From NCBI GenBank assembly GCA_947071365.1, contig CAMTFT010000029.1, positions 1 to 10,468 of the forward strand: 10,468 nucleotides of DNA. Reading direction: 5' to 3'. Below the pieces are notes generated by a model. It worked only from the letters and a program-made list of their open reading frames with translations. It did not search any database and was not told where the DNA came from. The first letter of the stretch is position 1, and each line of letters starts with the position of its first letter. Source of the stretch: an uncultured bacterium (GTDB taxonomy: Bacteria > Bacillota > Clostridia > Lachnospirales > Lachnospiraceae). Positions 6,180 through 10,468 of the stretch are shown here, one piece after another. The translations under genes and the position numbers were made by a program.

Positions 6180-7285
6180 CAGTCATTCTCCCCCTTTCCC
6201 GCTTTTTTGCGCAAATTGATCTTATAAGAAATAAAGAACTCACATCCGATGATAAAGAACAGGATGATTCCCGTCAGAATATCCGCAAAGGACTGGTTGA
6301 GGCCAAATGTCGTGGATATCTCACTGGCTCCCCGGTTCAGAAAAATGATGAGGAAGCTGGTAAATACCATCGTGAACGGATTAAATTTCGCCATCCAGGA
6401 AACCATGACCGCCGTAAATCCCTGCCCGCCTGAAATCGTAGTCGTAACGGTATGATTGATACCGCCCACCAGCAAAAGCCCGACAAGACCGCAGAGCGCA
6501 CCGGATAAAAGCATTGTCCGGATAATGATTTTTTCCACCTTGATGCCGGCATAGCGGGCTGTCCGCTCACTCTCACCGACAACGGAAATCTCATACCCGT
6601 GCTTGCTGTAGGCAAGATAAATATACATCAGAACCGTGACCGCCACAGCCACAAAAATGCTCAGAAGATACTTGGAGCCTGCCACCTGCGGCAGCCATCC
6701 GATATTCGTATTCTGATTGATGATACCGATCTTTCCAGAACCCTTCGGCACCTCCCACACAATCGTAAAAAATGCCACAAGCTGCGTTGCGATATAGTTC
6801 ATCATCAGCGTGGACAGCGTTTCATTCGTGTTCCATTTTGCCTTAAAGAATGCAGGAATCAGGCCCCACAGCGCCCCCGCACCGAGGCTGCACACGATCA
6901 TCAGAAGGATCACGACACCATTCGGCAGCTTTTCCGCCAGACAGATCATACATGCTGCCGACGCAAGGCCGCCCATCAGAACCTGGCCTTCGCCGCCGAT
7001 GTTCCAGAAACGCATCCGAAACGCCGGGGTCAGCGCAAGGGAGATCAGCAAAAGGATCGATACGTTCTGGAACGTGATCCACGTTTTACGCGCCGTTCCA
7101 AACGCGCCCAGGAAAATGGAAACGTAAACCTGAATCGGATTGATACCGGTAAGAACCGTTGTCACCACAGCACACACCACCAGAGCTGCCACAATGGCAA
7201 GCACGCGGATTCCCAAAGCGCCGTACCATGGAAGCTCATCACGTTTCACAATATAAAAAGACGGTTCCCGTGTCTTAGCATTCAT
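6179..7285 (-). CDS. BMP-type nucleoside ABC transporter, first permease
   Basis: The first, longer membrane subunit, equivalent to B. subtilis NupP (YufP). The 368-residue product has a polar N-terminal segment of about 25 residues and then about nine or ten hydrophobic helices. Typical family blocks are LTPAFRMRFWNIGGEGQVLMGGL (about 85-107), KAKWNTNETLSTLMMNYIA (about 149-167) and EISVVGESERTARYAGIKVEKI (about 232-253), the last being the probable ATPase coupling region. The C-terminus is basic (YKINLRKKAGKGEND). The ATG at 7285 overlaps the ATPase stop by 11 nt, and GGAGGAGAG lies about 9 nt upstream. With the second permease it should form the heterodimeric channel. Exact nucleoside specificity cannot be read from the sequence. 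Confidence 0.93.
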   Translation of the reverse strand: MNAKTREPSFYIVKRDELPWYGALGIRVLAIVAALVVCAVVTTVLTGINPIQVYVSIFLGAFGTARKTWITFQNVSILLLISLALTPAFRMRFWNIGGEGQVLMGGLASAACMICLAEKLPNGVVILLMIVCSLGAGALWGLIPAFFKAKWNTNETLSTLMMNYIATQLVAFFTIVWEVPKGSGKIGIINQNTNIGWLPQVAGSKYLLSIFVAVAVTVLMYIYLAYSKHGYEISVVGESERTARYAGIKVEKIIIRTMLLSGALCGLVGLLLVGGINHTVTTTISGGQGFTAVMVSWMAKFNPFTMVFTSFLIIFLNRGASEISTTFGLNQSFADILTGIILFFIIGCEFFISYKINLRKKAGKGEND

Positions 7286-8810
7286 CAGCTTTCTCTCCTC
7301 CCATGCGTGTCATCATCATACCGACCGTATTTTTATCCGTCGTCCTGGCATCCACGATGCCGCTCACCTGTCCTCCGCAAAGAACCAGAATCCGGTCAGA
7401 CAGCTCCAGAAGGACATCCAGATCCTCCCCGACAAAAACCACCGCTACACCCTTCTTTTTCTGTTCATTGATCAGTTCGTAGATCGTGTAAGAGGAATTG
7501 ATATCCAGGCCGCGGACTGCATACGCAGTCATCAGAACAGTCGGTGCAAAGGCGATCTCACGTCCCACCAGAACCTTCTGTACATTTCCGCCGGATAACT
7601 TTCTCACCGGAGTATTGATACTGGGAGTCACGACCCCAAGATTCTTTACGACCCGCTCCGCAAGATTTTTCGGAGCTCTCCTGTCCGTAAATGGAGAATG
7701 GCCCTTCTGGAAAGAGCGGAGCATCATGTTGTTCGTAAGATCCATATTGCCTACAAGTCCCATGCCGAGCCTGTCCTCTGGCACAAAGGAAAGGGACACA
7801 CCCATCTCCCGGATCTTACGCGGGTCTTTTCCCACCAGCTCTTCTCTCGAACCGTCATCCTCAATATAAGAAATGCTTCCCGTCTCTGTTTCCTGAAGTC
7901 CTGCGATTGCCTCCAGAAGCTCTTTCTGTCCGCAGCCGGAAATACCTGCAATACCGAGGATCTCGCCGCTTCTGACAGAAAAGGAGACATCCTTCAGCTT
8001 CACAATACCGTCTTCACTGCGTACCGTCAGATTCAAAACCTCCAGCCGCATTTTCGGATCTACAGGCTCCGGCCTTTCGATATTCAGGTCTACCTTATGG
8101 CCCACCATCATATTCGTCATCTCGGCAGCATTCGTCTCTTTCGTCACCATATCACCGACATAACAGCCGCGGCGAAGAACCGCAACACGGTCCGAAAGAC
8201 TCTCCACCTCATGCAGCTTGTGGGTAATGATCACGATCGCCTTGCCATCGTCCCGCATATTCCGCAGTACATCAAACAACCGCTCCGTCTCCTGCGGAGT
8301 CAGTACGGCAGTCGGCTCATCCAGGATCAGAATATCCGCGCCGCGGTAGAGAACCTTTACGATCTCCACCGTCTGTTTCTGAGACACGGACATATTGTAG
8401 ACCTTCTGCTCCGGATCCACCTCAAATCCATATTTTTCACAGATTTTCCGGATCTTCCCGGAAGCCTCTTTAAGATTCAGCTTTCCTTCCATTCCCAGAA
8501 TGATATTTTCTGTCGCGCTCAGGACATCGATCAGTTTGAAATGCTGATGCACCATTCCAATTCCCTGTGCGTACGCATCTTTTGGCGAACGGATCACCGT
8601 TTCCTTTCCATTTATGAAAATCTGTCCCTCGTCCGGAAAATAGATCCCGGAAAGCATATTCATCAGCGTCGTCTTACCGCTGCCGTTTTCCCCCAGCAGC
8701 GAGAGGATCTCTCCTTTATAAATGTCAAGGCAGACCTTTTCATTGGCGATTACAGAGCCAAATTTTTTGGTGACATTCTTCATTGTCACCGCAGCCGTTT
8801 TGCCTTCCAC
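7275..8810 (-). CDS. BMP-type nucleoside ABC transporter, double-domain ATP-binding protein
   Basis: The energising subunit, equivalent to B. subtilis NupO (YufO), with two nucleotide-binding domains in one 511-residue chain. Domain 1 has Walker A GENGSGKT (40-47), Q-loop Gln89, a variant signature MSVSQ (140-144), Walker B ILILDE (160-165) and His197. Domain 2 has a degenerate Walker A, GISGCGQKE (289-297), lacking the usual GKT/S. It keeps the signature LSGGN (405-409) and has a degenerate Walker B around TAYAVRGLD (428-436). Such asymmetry is common in this family and leaves one fully canonical ATP site. I chose GTG at 8810: AAAGGAGG (plus strand 8819-8826) ends 8 nt upstream and the length fits the family. 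An open frame extends to 8954, but it would run through the intergenic hairpins. The stop overlaps the next gene by 11 nt. Confidence 0.93.
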   Translation of the reverse strand: MEGKTAAVTMKNVTKKFGSVIANEKVCLDIYKGEILSLLGENGSGKTTLMNMLSGIYFPDEGQIFINGKETVIRSPKDAYAQGIGMVHQHFKLIDVLSATENIILGMEGKLNLKEASGKIRKICEKYGFEVDPEQKVYNMSVSQKQTVEIVKVLYRGADILILDEPTAVLTPQETERLFDVLRNMRDDGKAIVIITHKLHEVESLSDRVAVLRRGCYVGDMVTKETNAAEMTNMMVGHKVDLNIERPEPVDPKMRLEVLNLTVRSEDGIVKLKDVSFSVRSGEILGIAGISGCGQKELLEAIAGLQETETGSISYIEDDGSREELVGKDPRKIREMGVSLSFVPEDRLGMGLVGNMDLTNNMMLRSFQKGHSPFTDRRAPKNLAERVVKNLGVVTPSINTPVRKLSGGNVQKVLVGREIAFAPTVLMTAYAVRGLDINSSYTIYELINEQKKKGVAVVFVGEDLDVLLELSDRILVLCGGQVSGIVDARTTDKNTVGMMMTRMGGEKADEC

Positions 8811-8869
8811 GCCTGCATCCTCCTTTCTCCATATCACCGCTATTACAGTACAGTATCTGTGCCGCCCGG

Positions 8870-8884
8870 GCACCCTCCGGGTGC
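8870..8884 (-). other. Short hairpin in the leader of the ATPase gene
   Basis: GCACCC (8870-8875) and GGGTGC (8879-8884) are perfect complements with a 3-nt loop, and lie about 60 nt upstream of the ATPase GTG. No T-run follows. It could act as an RNA stability or processing element on transcripts that pass the internal terminator. This is inference only. Confidence 0.4.
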
Positions 8885-8923
8885 AAAATACCAGGCGGAT
8901 CGTTCCACATTTTGTATTGCCGC

Positions 8924-8962
8924 AAAAAGGGCGGTGCGGCGATAATCGCTGCACCGCCCTTT
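8924..8962 (-). terminator. Internal terminator/attenuator between bmpA-like gene and ATPase gene
   Basis: A perfect 12-bp stem, AAAGGGCGGTGC (8926-8937) with GCACCGCCCTTT (8951-8962), encloses a 13-nt loop. On the minus strand it is followed by TTTTTGCGG. It lies 41 nt after the substrate-binding protein stop and 114 nt before the ATPase start. Partial termination here would give more binding protein than membrane complex, as seen in many ABC importer operons. A separate promoter for the downstream genes is not obvious. Confidence 0.85.
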
Positions 8963-9003
8963 GCTATTTTCTGAAAACAGTTCAGAACCGATACATCTCT
9001 TAA

Positions 9004-10200
9004 TTAGAATGCAGTATCCAGAAGTGTAATGCCGTCGATCTCAACATTGAAATACGGAGCGGAACGGAAATCTGCACCTGACTCCTGGAAGTATCCATCC
9101 ACGATAACCTCATGGTCGCCCTCATAATCAGCATCCGTGTCCACGTCTGCCATGTAGCTTTCCAGTGTCTCACCGTCTACTGTGAAAGTCGTGATATCAA
9201 ATACGTGAACCTCGCCTGCCTGCAGTGCCTCAGATGCTGCATCGATTGCTTCCTGTGTTCCCTCTGCTGCTGCATCGCCAAGCTCTGTCAGTACAACGGA
9301 ACCTGTAGCAATATCTCCTGTCCAGTCTGCAACGATTGCTTCGCCGCTTGCTACGCATCCCATTGCATACTCCAGATACGGAGCCCAGTTGATACGTGAG
9401 GATACGATAAAGGTATTCGGGCATGCGCTTACTGTGCTTCCGTTGTAGGAAACATTCGGAACACCTGCCGTCTCACATGCAGTCGGAGCGCCCATGGAAT
9501 CTGCATGCTGGCTGATCAGAACACAGCCATCCTCGATCAGCTTGTTTGCGCCTTCCTTCTCAGCAGTCTCGTCATACCAGGAACCTGTAAACGTAACTTC
9601 CATCGTAACAGTCGGGCATACGGAACGTGCGCCAAGGAAGAAGGATGTATAACCGGAAATAACCTCTGCATATGTATAAGCGCCAACGTAACCCATCTTT
9701 GCTTCCTCTGCAGTAATATCTCCGTTATCGATCATCTCATTCAGCTTCATACCTGCTGCGATACCTGCAAGGTAACGGCCTTCATAGATAGATGCAAATG
9801 CATTATGGAAATTGTCCAGTCCCTCTGTATGTGCCTTTGTTCCTGTTGCATGGCAGAACTGAACGTCCGGGAACTCTTTTGCTGCCTCGATCATATAATC
9901 CTCATGACCAAAGCTGTCTGCAAATACGAAGTTGCAGCCTGCATCTGCAAGCTCACATGCTGCTTCGTAGCACTCCTGGCCCTCTGGAATACCGGTCTTG
10001 AACACGTACTCAATACCCATGTTCTCACATGCTTCCTTAGCCGCATTGATGAAGTTCAGGTCATAAGTGGAGTTCTCATCATGCAGGAAAATGAACCCGG
10101 CTTTCACAGTTGTCTCTTCAGCGTTGCTGGCAAAGCTTGTGAAGACGCCGAATGTCAGGATCATAACCACCGCCAGAACTAACTTAACACTTTTTTTCAT
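9004..10200 (-). CDS. BMP/Med-family nucleoside-binding protein of an ABC importer
   Basis: The extracytoplasmic substrate-binding protein that captures nucleosides and delivers them to the downstream permease/ATPase complex. The 398-residue product starts with a signal peptide (MKKSVK, then a hydrophobic core, then FASNAEE), with probable cleavage near residues 25-27. BMP-family features include AGFIFLHDENSTYDLNFINAAKEA (about 34-57, the usual ligand loop region), HATGTKAHTEGLDNFHNAF, YEGRYLAGIAAG and GSWYDETAEKEGANKLIEDG followed by ISQHADSMGAP. No lipobox cysteine is present, unusual for a Gram-positive binding protein. The mature chain has about ten cysteines and is acidic. The ATG at 10200 is preceded by AGAGGAG (plus strand 10208-10214), 7 nt away. 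It is the first gene of the operon, preceded by a purine riboswitch and followed by the internal terminator. The closest named relatives are BmpA/PnrA/NupN-type proteins; base preference is not determinable here. Confidence 0.92.
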   Translation of the reverse strand: MKKSVKLVLAVVMILTFGVFTSFASNAEETTVKAGFIFLHDENSTYDLNFINAAKEACENMGIEYVFKTGIPEGQECYEAACELADAGCNFVFADSFGHEDYMIEAAKEFPDVQFCHATGTKAHTEGLDNFHNAFASIYEGRYLAGIAAGMKLNEMIDNGDITAEEAKMGYVGAYTYAEVISGYTSFFLGARSVCPTVTMEVTFTGSWYDETAEKEGANKLIEDGCVLISQHADSMGAPTACETAGVPNVSYNGSTVSACPNTFIVSSRINWAPYLEYAMGCVASGEAIVADWTGDIATGSVVLTELGDAAAEGTQEAIDAASEALQAGEVHVFDITTFTVDGETLESYMADVDTDADYEGDHEVIVDGYFQESGADFRSAPYFNVEIDGITLLDTAF

Positions 10201-10309
10201 TTCGTTTCTCCTCTTCTTTTAATTATTGTGGTGTCAGCCGTTAAGCACGACGGCGATCTCAGAACCCATGAAACCCTCTTTGAAACTTCCTTTCATGTAC
10301 ACTGAAACC

Positions 10310-10343
10310 AAAAACGCAGATGTACAAACATTGCACATCTGCG
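10310..10343 (-). terminator. Riboswitch expression platform: intrinsic terminator
   Basis: CGCAGATGT (10315-10323) pairs perfectly with ACATCTGCG (10335-10343), and the minus-strand transcript continues into TTTTTGG. It starts 14 nt after the aptamer's P1 3' strand. A competing antiterminator is visible: GTGGA (10361-10357), part of the P1 3' strand, can pair with TCCGC (10345-10341), which holds the base of the terminator stem. Ligand binding should stabilise P1, free the terminator and switch the operon off. Confidence 0.87.
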
Positions 10344-10357
10344 GACGATCTTCGTAT

Positions 10358-10423
10358 CCACCCAATAGTCGCAACGTTACGGCGTGCGGTAGAAACATCT
10401 GGACCATCTCCCCAGACCTATAT
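10358..10423 (-). promoter_or_regulatory. Purine riboswitch aptamer, guanine class, 5' end missing
   Basis: On the minus strand the conserved core of the xpt-type purine aptamer is readable in order. J1/2 is UAUA-like (from 10423). P2 is UCUGGG/UCCAGA (10416-10411 with 10403-10398), closing the 7-nt loop GAGAUGG. J2/3 is UUUCUACC (10395-10388). P3 is GCACG with CGUUGC, closing CCGUAA (10382-10377). J3/1 is GACUAU (10370-10365). The 3' strand of P1 is UGGGUGG (10364-10358). Loop GG and CC residues for the L2-L3 kissing contact are kept. The C in GACUAU marks the guanine/hypoxanthine class; adenine sensors have GAUUAU. The 5' strand of P1 and the promoter lie beyond the contig end. P3 is slightly irregular (one bulged U). 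The element controls the nucleoside importer downstream. Confidence 0.88.
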
Positions 10424-10468
10424 CTGTCTCTTATACACATCTCCGAGCCCACGAGACGGAGCTACATC
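10424..10468 (-). other. Untrimmed Nextera P7-side sequencing adapter (artefact)
   Basis: Bases 10424-10442 are the mosaic end in reverse complement (CTGTCTCTTATACACATCT). Bases 10443-10457 are the read-2 arm CCGAGCCCACGAGAC. Bases 10458-10465 (GGAGCTAC) occupy the i7 index position and match, from memory, index N718. The last three bases begin the P7 arm. The genome ends at 10423. Translating this adapter on the minus strand gives the well-known contaminant peptide ending SEMCIRDR. Confidence 0.98.

Noticed and set aside
7698..8945. 415-residue plus-strand frame
   Set aside because: Antisense to the well-supported ATPase gene and runs into intergenic hairpins, with no domain recognisable.
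10234..10452. 72-residue minus-strand frame beginning MGSEMCIRDR
   Set aside because: Its first codons are Nextera adapter and the middle is the riboswitch aptamer and terminator, so it is not a gene.

Overview
The 10,468-base window is an assembled contig with untrimmed Illumina Nextera adapter sequence at both ends (1-48 and 10424-10468). Only 49-10423 is genomic. All nine genes lie on the minus strand, so transcription runs from high to low coordinates. The GC content is moderate, the Shine-Dalgarno sites are strong (AGGAGG type), and the gene set is a purine-riboswitch BMP-type nucleoside importer, AzlCD, a PepF oligopeptidase and an IbrA/IbrB-like pair. Together these suggest a Firmicute, most likely a gut Lachnospiraceae-like Clostridium relative. 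That is an inference from gene style; no rRNA or other taxonomic marker is present. I see no tRNA, rRNA, CRISPR array, transposase or phage structural gene.

Region 1 (10423 down to 5125) is a nucleoside uptake operon. It opens with a purine riboswitch aptamer of guanine class, whose 5' P1 strand was cut off at the contig end. An intrinsic terminator follows as expression platform, then bmpA-like substrate-binding protein, an internal terminator-like attenuator, a double-domain ATPase and two permeases. A strong terminator directly follows the last permease. The logic is classical: when guanine-type purines are plentiful the leader should terminate, and when they are scarce the importer is made. 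The internal terminator would let the binding protein outnumber the membrane complex.

Region 2 (about 5124 down to 4857) is an intergenic control region. It has a candidate extended -10 promoter, a 7-bp inverted repeat spanning the -10, two tandem near-identical decamers and some imperfect hairpins.

Region 3 (4856 down to 109) is a tightly packed five-gene cluster: an IbrA-like PP-loop ATPase (DUF3440, PAPS-reductase fold), an IbrB-like ParB/Srx-fold protein, AzlC, AzlD and PepF oligoendopeptidase. The first three junctions are each 11-nt ATG...stop overlaps, and pepF follows azlD by 35 nt with no visible terminator. The pairing of an IbrAB module of unknown biochemistry with branched-chain amino acid/methionine-type export and intracellular peptide hydrolysis is the least explained biology here. 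Everything else is recognisable housekeeping or transport. I did not find a clearly novel defence or mobile system, and I do not claim one.
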